DNA of 37,918 nt from NCBI GenBank assembly GCA_020342155.1, contig CP070842.1, forward strand, positions 619,930 through 657,847. Reading direction: 5' to 3'. The notes under the pieces were generated by a model, which was not told where the DNA came from, searched no databases, and saw nothing but the letters and a program-made list of their open reading frames with translations. Both the position numbers and the translations under genes were made by a program. The DNA comes from Dehalococcoidales bacterium. GTDB taxonomy: Bacteria; Chloroflexota; Dehalococcoidia; Dehalococcoidales; Fen-1064. Below are positions 23,253 to 30,941 of this stretch, piece after piece; position 1 is the stretch's first letter, and every line of letters begins with the position of its first letter.

Positions 23253-24035
23253 CTACTCTTTCTTAAGGAACTCCCGTGCCTGCTCTCCGAAGCTGCCGCC
23301 ACTGCCCGCACCTGTACAGATATCCGTCTCCGCCCTGAGACCGCTATCCAGGGGCATATTCATCCAGAGACTGGCCGCCCGCTTGGCCCCCTGAACGATA
23401 CGAGGCTGGAGCTTGGCAATTTCCTCGGCCAGCTTCCTGGCTTCTGCCTTGACCTGGTCCAGAGGATAGACATGCTCCACCAACCCGATTCTTAGCGCCT
23501 CGGCAGCATCAATGCGACGTCCTGTCAGAATTAATTCTTTGGCATAGCCGGGAGGCACAATCCTCGGTAACCGCTGAGTGCTCCCCAGGTCGGGAATAAC
23601 GCCGAACTGTATCTCCGGTAGTCCGAATATCGCAGTATCGGCGGCCAGACGCATATCACAACAGAGACTGAGCTCGAAGGCAGCCCCGAGACAGTAACCG
23701 TTGATGGCTGCAATTACGGGTATTGCCAGGTCTTCATACATGGTGAAGATTGATTTCATGGCAAAAAGCGAATCGAAACCACTGCGATACTGCGAGAATA
23801 ACCCGGCACCACCCCCGGCCACCATCTTGAGGTCGATACCGGCGCTGAAGGCCTTCTCACCAGCCCCCGTCAGGATAGCCACCGTTACCTCCGGGCTTTC
23901 CTTAAGTCTCTGGGCTGCCTGCTGGAGACCCAGGAAGACATCCTGATTAAGGGCATTCCTTGCCTCTGGACGGTTTATGGTCACCGTCGCAATCGTGTCT
24001 TCAATGTTCACAAGAACGGCACCATTTTCAGCCAT
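23253..24035 (-). CDS. Enoyl-CoA hydratase/isomerase (crotonase family)
   Basis: A 260-residue crotonase-fold enzyme. The oxyanion-hole segments are [10 protein letters not shown] and [21 protein letters not shown]. Both catalytic glutamates of the hydratase subgroup can be placed, one in GAAFELS and one in [20 protein letters not shown]. This supports hydration of 2-enoyl-CoA, though other crotonase reactions cannot be excluded. GAGGTG lies upstream of ATG 24035. It stands alone, ends at a strong terminator, and could serve the same acyl-CoA pathways as the dehydrogenases at the left end. Confidence 0.92.
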   Translation of the reverse strand: MAENGAVLVNIEDTIATVTINRPEARNALNQDVFLGLQQAAQRLKESPEVTVAILTGAGEKAFSAGIDLKMVAGGGAGLFSQYRSGFDSLFAMKSIFTMYEDLAIPVIAAINGYCLGAAFELSLCCDMRLAADTAIFGLPEIQFGVIPDLGSTQRLPRIVPPGYAKELILTGRRIDAAEALRIGLVEHVYPLDQVKAEARKLAEEIAKLQPRIVQGAKRAASLWMNMPLDSGLRAETDICTGAGSGGSFGEQAREFLKKE

Positions 24036-24149
24036 CTTTACACCTCGTACTTTCTTTCCCTGTTAACAATAATAGTTCTACGGGCGATGCTCAGTCAAAC
24101 TAAAATTCCGGGGATATTACTCATTAGTGGCTGATTACACCTGGATAGA

Positions 24150-25187
24150 TTACCCAAAAAACCTTTTCCGGGTTATCTTGCAGAGCTGGACGATGAGAAG
24201 CATAAAGGGCACTTCGGTGAGAACACCAACGACAGTCGCCAGAGATGCCCCGGAGTCCAGCCCGCGGAGGGTAATCGCCACGGCAATAGCTACCTCAAAG
24301 TGGTTACTGCCGGCAATAATAGCTGCCGGAGCGGCATCTTCATAACCGAGGCGTATTAGCTTAGCGACCGCGTAAGTGATAACGAACACTATCAAGATAT
24401 TGACCAGTATGCCAAGTGAAATCATGCCAATGACGGCCGGTAGCTCAATAATCACATTGCCCTGAAAGGCAAAGAGTACCACCAGTGTCACCAGCAGGGC
24501 AATGATTGACACCCGGCCCAGGACCGGTATTAGCCGCGTATTGAACCAGTCGATTCCCTTACGCCTGATAACCTGTCGTCTGGTGAAGTAGCCGGCTATG
24601 AGCGGCGTGCATATATAGATTGCTACCGAAAGCGCGATTGTATCCCACGGAACCTTGATACCTGAGATGCCGAGCAGCAGCATCGCCAATGGCGTGTACA
24701 GCACCACCATTGTCAGCGAGTTGATTGCCGTCATCACCAGGGTATGCCCCATATTGCCCCGAGCCAGGTAACTCCACACCAGCACCATGGCCGTACAGGG
24801 AGCAATCCCCAGTAGTATTAGGCCAATCCGGTACTCCTCAACCTGCTCGGCCGACAGAAACTGGCCGAAGACAACTTGCAGGAAAAACCAGGCAAGCAGC
24901 GCCATAGTAAACGGCTTCACCAGCCAGTTAGCGACCAAGGTAAGGATAATGGGACGGGGATTACGGCTTGCCTTCTTAATCTCCTCGAAGCTTATCTGCA
25001 CCATGATAGGGTAAATCATGGCGAACAGGCAGATGGCAATCGGGATAGAGATGTGGGCTACTTCGAGGCGGGCCAGGGTATCCGAAATCTGGGGAAAAGC
25101 CCTACCAAGCAGCGTTCCCGCAGCGATACACAACGCTACCCACAGGGTGAGGTACTTCTCCCAGATACCGAGTCTTCGCTCTTCCAT
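24150..25187 (-). CDS. acr3: ACR3-type arsenite efflux transporter
   Basis: A 345-residue inner-membrane protein with about ten membrane segments. GIAPCTAMVLVWSYLARG carries the cysteine essential for arsenite transport in ACR3 proteins, and GSNHFEVAIAVAI and TEVPFMLLIV are conserved family blocks. It pumps As(III) out using the proton gradient. The gene follows arsR by 9 bases and shares its transcript. No arsenate reductase gene is in the window. Confidence 0.93.
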   Translation of the reverse strand: MEERRLGIWEKYLTLWVALCIAAGTLLGRAFPQISDTLARLEVAHISIPIAICLFAMIYPIMVQISFEEIKKASRNPRPIILTLVANWLVKPFTMALLAWFFLQVVFGQFLSAEQVEEYRIGLILLGIAPCTAMVLVWSYLARGNMGHTLVMTAINSLTMVVLYTPLAMLLLGISGIKVPWDTIALSVAIYICTPLIAGYFTRRQVIRRKGIDWFNTRLIPVLGRVSIIALLVTLVVLFAFQGNVIIELPAVIGMISLGILVNILIVFVITYAVAKLIRLGYEDAAPAAIIAGSNHFEVAIAVAITLRGLDSGASLATVVGVLTEVPFMLLIVQLCKITRKRFFG

Positions 25188-25196
25188 CTTCTGCTC

Positions 25197-25547
25197 TTAC
25201 TCTTCTCCACAGCCGGGGCCAACCCTAACACTGTGCCGCAGTCTTTCCCGGTCATGGGCTAGAATTTCATTATTACTGAAATACTCTTTAAGTAAAGGAG
25301 TCAGGGCTGTAGCGATACGGTTTTCAGAGCTCTCACTCAACGAATAGAGCATCCAGGTACCCTCCCGCCTTGCCGTGAGGAAACCGGCATCTTCGAGGAT
25401 ACCGAGATTGCGTGAAGCCCGCGACTGAGAAATCTCCAGAGCCTGCATGACTTCACAGACACAGCACTCCCTCTCGAGGAGAATGTTTAGAATCCTGAGA
25501 CGGGTCTCATCGGAAAGTGCCTTGGACACCTTAATCAGTTCCTGCAT
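25197..25547 (-). CDS. arsR: ArsR-family arsenic-responsive repressor
   Basis: A 116-residue winged-helix repressor. LSDETRLRILNILL starts the DNA-binding domain, and the recognition helix region is SQSRASRNLGILEDAGFL. The metal site ECCVCEV supplies cysteines at 28, 29 and 31, like the CVC site of arsenite-sensing ArsR proteins, so As(III) or Sb(III) should release it from DNA. It is the first gene of arsR-acr3. A palindromic operator and promoter sit directly upstream. Confidence 0.93.
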   Translation of the reverse strand: MQELIKVSKALSDETRLRILNILLERECCVCEVMQALEISQSRASRNLGILEDAGFLTARREGTWMLYSLSESSENRIATALTPLLKEYFSNNEILAHDRERLRHSVRVGPGCGEE

Positions 25548-25572
25548 AGCGACTCGTATGTGAGATATTAAT

Positions 25573-25621
25573 ATATGCGCATATCCACATATATTTTATA
25601 TGGCTTTACCCTAGCCGTCAA
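25573..25621 (-). promoter_or_regulatory. arsR promoter and palindromic operator
   Basis: On the minus strand, TTGACG (25616-25621) and TAAAAT (25593-25598) are 17 bp apart, with transcription starting near 25586. Just inside the transcript is the perfect 12-bp palindrome ATATGCGCATAT (25573-25584). A repressor bound there would block initiation, consistent with self-regulation by ArsR. Confidence 0.6.
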
Positions 25622-26076
25622 CTGATATTGACAATTTACCGAGGCTAAACTAAACTGGAACCAGTTATACTAAATAGTCAACTGGTAGTATAAAAAATTA
25701 TGATGACCGACAGGCAACGACTCTAATAGCTGTAGCGGGCTCTAGCGGCTGACTAAGGCACAGCAAAGTGTCAGGCAGGCTATCTTCTGGTCATTGTCTT
25801 GTTCGGTATATTACGTATCACTATACAGTTTCTGAGATATTAGTCGTTAAACAGAGACCTCGCGGGTATACGACTGCCAATCAATCTCAATCCTACCAGC
25901 TATCCCGTGCCCCTATTCCGTAAAGCCATAGCCATACTCCTTACTTGACCAAACCTGACGTTAGAAGAAAGCCGCTCCCCTTTTCACCACATGTGCCGCC
26001 AGCGCCCTGTTGCATTCATTCTATTGCACAGTAATCAATACTGGTTGCACAGAAAAACGAAAAGTGAGGTGGCATC
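25622..26076 (+). promoter_or_regulatory. Long non-coding leader upstream of the Erm-like gene
   Basis: No gene is seen in these bases. TTGACA (25628-25633) and TAAACT (25651-25656), 17 bp apart, could start a transcript near 25663 with a leader of about 410 bases. The start overlaps interleaved inverted repeats (ACCAGTT/AACTGGT and TATACTA/TAGTATA, 25660-25692). Closer to the gene, TTGCACAG occurs twice, 21 bp apart (26024-26031 and 26045-26052). No convincing leader peptide of the erm attenuation type was found. Confidence 0.4.
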
Positions 26077-26913
26077 ATGATTATAAGAGACAGAAAATAC
26101 AGAACAGAGTACTCGCAGAATCGACTGCTAAGTAGAAAGCTGATTGGTACGCTATTGGAGAAGTCGAGTATTACGAAAGGAGACCTTGTCTATGATATCG
26201 GAGCGGGTTGTGGCATCATCAGTGAAGAGCTCGTTAAAAGACAGGCTAGAGTTATCGCTATTGAGCAGGATAACGAGCTGTTCAACAGGCTAAAGCAGAA
26301 GCTTGGTGATAGTCCTCTGGCAACATTACAACATGGGGACTTCCTCGCCGAACCTTTACCCTCGCGAGCAAGGTACAAGGTTTTCTCTAATATCCCCTTT
26401 GTGGCAACGGCAGATATCGTTAGAAAATTGCTTTTAAGTCAGAACCCACCCGACGACTGCTACCTGGTCATGCAGAGAGAGGCTGCCCGTAAGTATGCCG
26501 GGACTCGGAACGAGACGTTATTCTCCCTACTTCTGAAACCCTGGTTCGAATTCAGGATTCGGCACATCTTTCGGAGGACGGACTTCTTCCCCGTGCCGTC
26601 CGTTGAAATCGTACTGCTACAAGCCGAACGGAGAAAACAGGCCTTAGTTGAAGCTGGACATGCTCAGCTGTACCGAGACTTCGTGACATACGCTTTCAGC
26701 CAGGGGAAACCGACCCTGAAAAACGCTCTGACAGGGACTTTCACCTACTCTCAATTTATAAGACTATCCAGAGACCTGGGATTCCCACCCGAATCCGGTC
26801 CTACTGACCTCAGTTTCCAGCAGTGGTTGGGACTCTTTGACTTTTTTTCCAGAGAGGTAGACAGGGAACGGCAAGAGCTAACATTCAGGGCAGGAGAACG
26901 ATTACGACGGTAA
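26077..26913 (+). CDS. Erm-like 23S rRNA adenine N6-methyltransferase
   Basis: A 278-residue rRNA adenine methyltransferase. SQN at 13-15, the SAM motif DIGAGCG at 40-46, the acidic AIEQD at 61-65 and the catalytic NIPF at 105-108 are visible. NIPF/NIPY is typical of Erm enzymes (23S rRNA A2058, macrolide-lincosamide-streptogramin resistance), whereas the housekeeping KsgA has NLPY. The C-terminal part FSQGKPTLKNAL also fits Erm. The function is inferred, not proven; a housekeeping role is possible. GAGGTGG precedes the ATG. It stands alone behind an unusually long intergenic region, which suggests regulation. Confidence 0.82.
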   Translation: MIIRDRKYRTEYSQNRLLSRKLIGTLLEKSSITKGDLVYDIGAGCGIISEELVKRQARVIAIEQDNELFNRLKQKLGDSPLATLQHGDFLAEPLPSRARYKVFSNIPFVATADIVRKLLLSQNPPDDCYLVMQREAARKYAGTRNETLFSLLLKPWFEFRIRHIFRRTDFFPVPSVEIVLLQAERRKQALVEAGHAQLYRDFVTYAFSQGKPTLKNALTGTFTYSQFIRLSRDLGFPPESGPTDLSFQQWLGLFDFFSREVDRERQELTFRAGERLRR

Positions 26914-26988
26914 CAGTCACACCGGGAAAAGGTTCACCGGGCACGTTAGCGGGGTATCTCTCGGGTATACTGGTAAACTTGAGTCATT

Positions 26989-27017
26989 TTGAAGTGAAGC
27001 CCGTAATCAACTATAAT
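26989..27017 (+). promoter_or_regulatory. Promoter of pcrA, near-leaderless
   Basis: TTGAAG (26989-26994) and a perfect TATAAT (27012-27017) are 17 bp apart. The predicted start of transcription (about 27024) is only two bases before the ATG at 27026. There is no ribosome site. Confidence 0.6.
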
Positions 27018-27025
27018 AACTGTAC

Positions 27026-29242
27026 ATGGACATTCTGGCTGAACTTAATCCGGCACAGAGGGAAGCGGCTGAGGCAATAGGTGGGCCAGTGCTGATTCTG
27101 GCGGGGCCAGGCAGCGGCAAGACCCGCGTCATCACTCACCGGGTGGCCTACCTTATCAAGGTCTGTCGGGTCAACCCCCGCCGTATCATGGCAGTCACCT
27201 TTACCAATAAGGCTGCCAACGAGATGAAAGAGCGGCTCGAGCAACTCGTCAGTGGTTCTGTGACCGAGATAACAATCGGTACCTTTCACGCCATCTGCGC
27301 CCGTATCCTGCGGCAGGACGGCAAAGCCATAAATATCAATCCCCGTTTCGTTATCTACGACGCTGCCGACCAGTTGAGTCTGATAAAACGGGGTATGCAG
27401 GAAATCAATATCGACCCCAAGCAGTACACCCCGGGAGCGGTCGCCGCCGGGATTTCAGCGGCCAAGAGTCAACTACTCACCCCGAAAGAATACACCAAGC
27501 GTGGTCGCAACTACTTCGAGGAGATTATCTCCCGTACCTACGAGCGATATCAGCAGCTCCTGGAGGAGAGTAACGCCCTCGACTTTGATGACCTGCTGAT
27601 GAAGACAGTAAGGCTGTTCCGCAAAAGTGAGCAGGTACTATCGAGCTACCAGTCGAGATACCTCCACATCCTTGTGGACGAGTTCCAGGACACCAATACG
27701 GTCCAGTACGAGCTGGTCAAATTGCTGGCGGATAAGCACCGCAACATCTGCGTCGTTGGCGATCCCGACCAGTCAATCTACTCCTGGCGCTCGGCCGACC
27801 TGCGCAATATCCTTAGCTTCGAGAAGGACTATCCCGATGCCAAAATGGTGATACTGGAGCAGAACTACCGCTCAACCGGGATGATTCTGGACACCGCATC
27901 AAGTGTGATTTCGGCTAACGAGCAACGCAAGCCGAAGGAACTGTGGACGGAAAACGAGGCGGGTGAACCGATCAGGGTCGTCGAGACCTACACCGAGCAG
28001 GAAGAGGCCCGCTTCGTCGTCAGCGAGATAGAGCGACTGGTAGACCTCGGTGAGGCCAGGCTCGGTGAATGCGCCGTGATGTATCGTACTAACGCCCAGT
28101 CAAGGGTGATTGAGGAGGCTTTCGTCCGTTACGGGACCCCCTACAAACTGGTGGCCGGCACACGCTTTTACGAACGGCGCGAGATAAAAGACATCATCGC
28201 CTACTTCCGCCTTGTCCACAACCCGCAGGATGTCATCAGCCTGCTGAGGATAATCAACATCCCCGGCCGTGGTATCGGGCAACAAACCTTGACCAAGCTG
28301 TCCGATTGGGCGAAGTCCAAGGACATCTCACAGATAGAGGCACTACGGCTATTAGCCGAGCCGAAGGAGCACCCAGAAGCGTCTCAGCACCCCTTCAGCA
28401 GCCGTACCGTCCGGATACTGGCCGACTTCTGGAACCTGATTGACGGACTCACCACCAGTAGCCGGATGCTCGACCTGGTGGCCCTGTTCGACCTCATCGT
28501 CGGGGCCTCCGGCTACCAGCAATACATCCTGAGTGGCCCAGATGGCGAGGAACGATGGGAGAACATCCTGGAGTTCCGTAGCGTCGCTCAGGAGTACCGC
28601 GACCTGAGCCCACCGGACGGTTTAACGGCCTTTCTTGAGAAGGTATCTCTGGTATCCGATGTCGATAGCCTTGATGAGACTACCGACCGCGTAACACTGA
28701 TAACGCTGCACCAGGCCAAGGGTCTGGAGTTCCCCATCGTCTTCATCGTTGGTATGGAGGAACGACTCCTGCCCCACTTCCGGTCATTTGACGACCCGGC
28801 TCAGATGGAGGAGGAACGCCGACTCTGCTACGTCGGTATCACCCGGGCCAAGCGACAGGTATACCTGGTGTACGCCTTCCGCCGTACCCTCATGGGGAGT
28901 AATGCCGTCAACAGACCGTCACGTTTCCTCGATGATATCCCGCAGCACCTTACCTCCAGCCCTTCCTCGTGGCGTGAAGACGACCGCCAGATAGCTGAGG
29001 CGGTCTACTCCTGGAACGGGAATACCTCCACCTCTATTGATTCAGAACCCAGCCCGGTGGTCGCCGGACAGCCAGTCCCCGAGCTTAAGGCTGGCGACCA
29101 TGTCAGCCACACCCACTTCGGTCAAGGGGTGGTCGTTAACTGCAAGGATGTTACTGACGACCAGGAAGTGGTGGTTGCCTTTGACGGACAGGGAGTGAAA
29201 CGACTGCTCCTTAGTCTGGCCGGACTGGAGAAGACGGAATAG
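27026..29242 (+). CDS. pcrA: UvrD/PcrA-family ATP-dependent DNA helicase
   Basis: A 738-residue superfamily 1A 3'-5' helicase for nucleotide excision repair, recombination control and replication restart. Motifs in order: Q-motif LNPAQREA, Walker A GPGSGKTR (27-34), TFTNKAANEM, Walker B DEFQDTN, VVGDPDQSIYSWR, LEQNYRS, the later TLHQAKGLEFPIVF, and YVGITRAKRQVYL. The C-terminus has a tudor-like segment (GDHVSHTHFGQGVVV) as in PcrA, which binds RNA polymerase in that family. The annotated ATG starts MDILAELNPAQREAA, directly preceding the Q-motif, so no longer start is expected. Confidence 0.94.
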   Translation: MDILAELNPAQREAAEAIGGPVLILAGPGSGKTRVITHRVAYLIKVCRVNPRRIMAVTFTNKAANEMKERLEQLVSGSVTEITIGTFHAICARILRQDGKAININPRFVIYDAADQLSLIKRGMQEINIDPKQYTPGAVAAGISAAKSQLLTPKEYTKRGRNYFEEIISRTYERYQQLLEESNALDFDDLLMKTVRLFRKSEQVLSSYQSRYLHILVDEFQDTNTVQYELVKLLADKHRNICVVGDPDQSIYSWRSADLRNILSFEKDYPDAKMVILEQNYRSTGMILDTASSVISANEQRKPKELWTENEAGEPIRVVETYTEQEEARFVVSEIERLVDLGEARLGECAVMYRTNAQSRVIEEAFVRYGTPYKLVAGTRFYERREIKDIIAYFRLVHNPQDVISLLRIINIPGRGIGQQTLTKLSDWAKSKDISQIEALRLLAEPKEHPEASQHPFSSRTVRILADFWNLIDGLTTSSRMLDLVALFDLIVGASGYQQYILSGPDGEERWENILEFRSVAQEYRDLSPPDGLTAFLEKVSLVSDVDSLDETTDRVTLITLHQAKGLEFPIVFIVGMEERLLPHFRSFDDPAQMEEERRLCYVGITRAKRQVYLVYAFRRTLMGSNAVNRPSRFLDDIPQHLTSSPSSWREDDRQIAEAVYSWNGNTSTSIDSEPSPVVAGQPVPELKAGDHVSHTHFGQGVVVNCKDVTDDQEVVVAFDGQGVKRLLLSLAGLEKTE

Positions 29243-29279
29243 TCCTGAAACTCGGTTTCATACGGAGGCGAGACAATCT

Positions 29280-30053
29280 GTGAAAATAGCAAATTACCGT
29301 CACATTGCCTTATCCTACGACCAGGGCCGACCGCTATCGGAACAGAATATCGACCTGTGGCTTAGGCTGGTTGCCAGGTTTTCAAAAATGTCCGAGGGTG
29401 CCAGGGTGCTTGACCTGGGTTGTGGAACAGGCAGGTTTTCAATCCCGATGGTGAGCAAGCTGCGTTTTCACGTTACCGGGGCGGACTCTTCAGAGGAGAT
29501 GCTGGGCAAGGCCAGAGAAAAAGACACTGGCAGGCTGGTGAAATGGGACCTCGAAGACGCCCAGCACCTCACCTACCCCGATGAATCGTTCAACATCATC
29601 TTCATGTCGCACCTGCTTCACCACGTCGATGACCCCACCAGAGTCCTCAGCGAGTGCCGGCGAGTCCTGGTTACTCCAGGGGTAATACTTATCCGGTACG
29701 GGGCCATCGAGCAGATTCGCGACGACGTCGAGCATATGTTTTTCCCGGAGGTGCGGGGGATTGACGAAGCCAGAACACCCACTGTCGCAACAGTGGAGAA
29801 ATGGCTGGCTGAGGCCAACTTCCACGAAATCGCTTCGGAAGAGGTTGTACAAAAGACCTTCGAGACCGGTGAAGAACATCTGAACATGGCCAGGCTCAAG
29901 GGCACCTCTGTTCTGACCATGATATCACCAGAGGCTTTTGAAAAGGGCATTCACGACCTGACGAGTTATATCGAAGACAACCCTGACGATCCCTGGCTGC
30001 TGCATGATAGAATAACCCTGACAGTCGGCTGTAAGTTCGATGTTAAGGCATAG
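29280..30053 (+). CDS. Class I SAM-dependent methyltransferase
   Basis: A 257-residue methyltransferase with the SAM motif DLGCGTGRFSIP (about 45-56), an acidic loop GADSSEEML, and FNIIFMSHLLHHVDDP, the pattern of the UbiE/Coq5-like (Methyltransf_11) group. The C-terminal part is not diagnostic, and the substrate is unknown. The GTG start is preceded by GGAGG at 12 bases. It lies 37 bases after pcrA on the same strand and may be cotranscribed. Confidence 0.85.
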   Translation: MKIANYRHIALSYDQGRPLSEQNIDLWLRLVARFSKMSEGARVLDLGCGTGRFSIPMVSKLRFHVTGADSSEEMLGKAREKDTGRLVKWDLEDAQHLTYPDESFNIIFMSHLLHHVDDPTRVLSECRRVLVTPGVILIRYGAIEQIRDDVEHMFFPEVRGIDEARTPTVATVEKWLAEANFHEIASEEVVQKTFETGEEHLNMARLKGTSVLTMISPEAFEKGIHDLTSYIEDNPDDPWLLHDRITLTVGCKFDVKA

Positions 30054-30070
30054 CGAACATGGAATATTGC

Positions 30071-30775
30071 TCACCCTTTTCGGTGAGTCCTGCGAAAGGA
30101 ATCCATCCTCCGCGAGTGGTCTCCAAAAGTCCTGCCGTCACCAGCATTGTCTTCTCTGGTTTTCGGTCCTTTAATCCCGGCATCGTGAGGATACTCAGTA
30201 CTATTTCCCTCCGCCATCGGCAATCCCTGTCCAGTTGTTAATACGCTCCACGAACCATCTTTATCGATACCGGGTTCAGCCTGTAAATACCTTTCCATTA
30301 ATCGCTGCTTTTCCCTGTCCGAGGCTATTTCACTCAGTTCGACCACATTGATGGTAGCACCGACCATACTGGCGATAGTCATCAATAACTTACCTGTTTC
30401 GACATTAAGATAGTTCCTGGTGTTACTGGCCACGCCGATGACACCCTGGGTATGATAGGTCCGGATGGGGACAGCTACCAGCGAGCAGAATCCTGCCAGA
30501 ACGAACGATGCTAGTCCGTCCGTACCATTACGGGATAAATCGGGGACGACTACCTTTGATCCAACTACCACCTGCTCTCCCAGATTTGCATGTGAATCGG
30601 CCCATCCGGCTAGCTGCGTCATCTCTGTTGTGCTACCACGAGAAGCAACCAGTCGCAGGTTATGATCTTCAGAGTCGACTAGCTGAACCCAGCCATAGTC
30701 AACCTTGAGGAGGTTGAGGAGCTCATCCAGCACCATCTCGATAAGCTGCTGCGGTTTGTTTGAAAGGGCCAGCAC
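30071..30775 (-). CDS. GAF-domain protein, probably lacking its native start
   Basis: A 234-residue frame with one GAF sensor domain (about 10-135: LLKVDYGWVQLVDSEDHNLRLVASRG, then GFCSLVAVPIRT and GVIGVASNTRNY). After about residue 160 the sequence is charged and low in recognisable structure. The first possible start is GTG 30775, without a ribosome site, yet the same frame stays open and family-like for 27 more codons to 30856 (LALIKNQEVLSIINEVSYV) without any ATG, GTG or TTG. This suggests 5' truncation by the neighbouring mutL region, or a rare start codon. I cannot tell whether it is expressed. Confidence 0.45.
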   Translation of the reverse strand: MLALSNKPQQLIEMVLDELLNLLKVDYGWVQLVDSEDHNLRLVASRGSTTEMTQLAGWADSHANLGEQVVVGSKVVVPDLSRNGTDGLASFVLAGFCSLVAVPIRTYHTQGVIGVASNTRNYLNVETGKLLMTIASMVGATINVVELSEIASDREKQRLMERYLQAEPGIDKDGSWSVLTTGQGLPMAEGNSTEYPHDAGIKGPKTREDNAGDGRTFGDHSRRMDSFRRTHRKG

Positions 30776-30903
30776 GTAGCTGACTTCGTTAATAATAGAG
30801 AGAACTTCTTGGTTCTTGATAAGTGCCAGCCTGGTCAGGGAACAAGTATTATTAGCTTATTATAGACTATTAGGGCACGGTGGGCAAAATCTAAAGGACG
30901 CTA

Positions 30904-30932
30904 TTGACATCCTACACGGAAACGTGTATAGT
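30904..30932 (+). promoter_or_regulatory. Promoter of mutL, near-leaderless
   Basis: A perfect TTGACA (30904-30909) and TATAGT (30927-30932) are 17 bp apart. Transcription is predicted at about 30939, three bases before the mutL ATG (30942). This position also rules out the upstream start at 30816. Confidence 0.65.
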
Positions 30933-30941
30933 TGGGGCGAG

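Noticed and set aside
25791-25845. Possible erm-type leader peptide starting at TTG with LFGILRITIQF
   Set aside because: No ribosome site at a sensible distance and no match to the known IFVI-type stalling motifs; too weak to call.
30070-30087. CTCACC/GGTGAG hairpin at the end of the GAF frame
   Set aside because: Only six base pairs, no T-tract on either strand, and it overlaps the stop codon region; not a convincing terminator.
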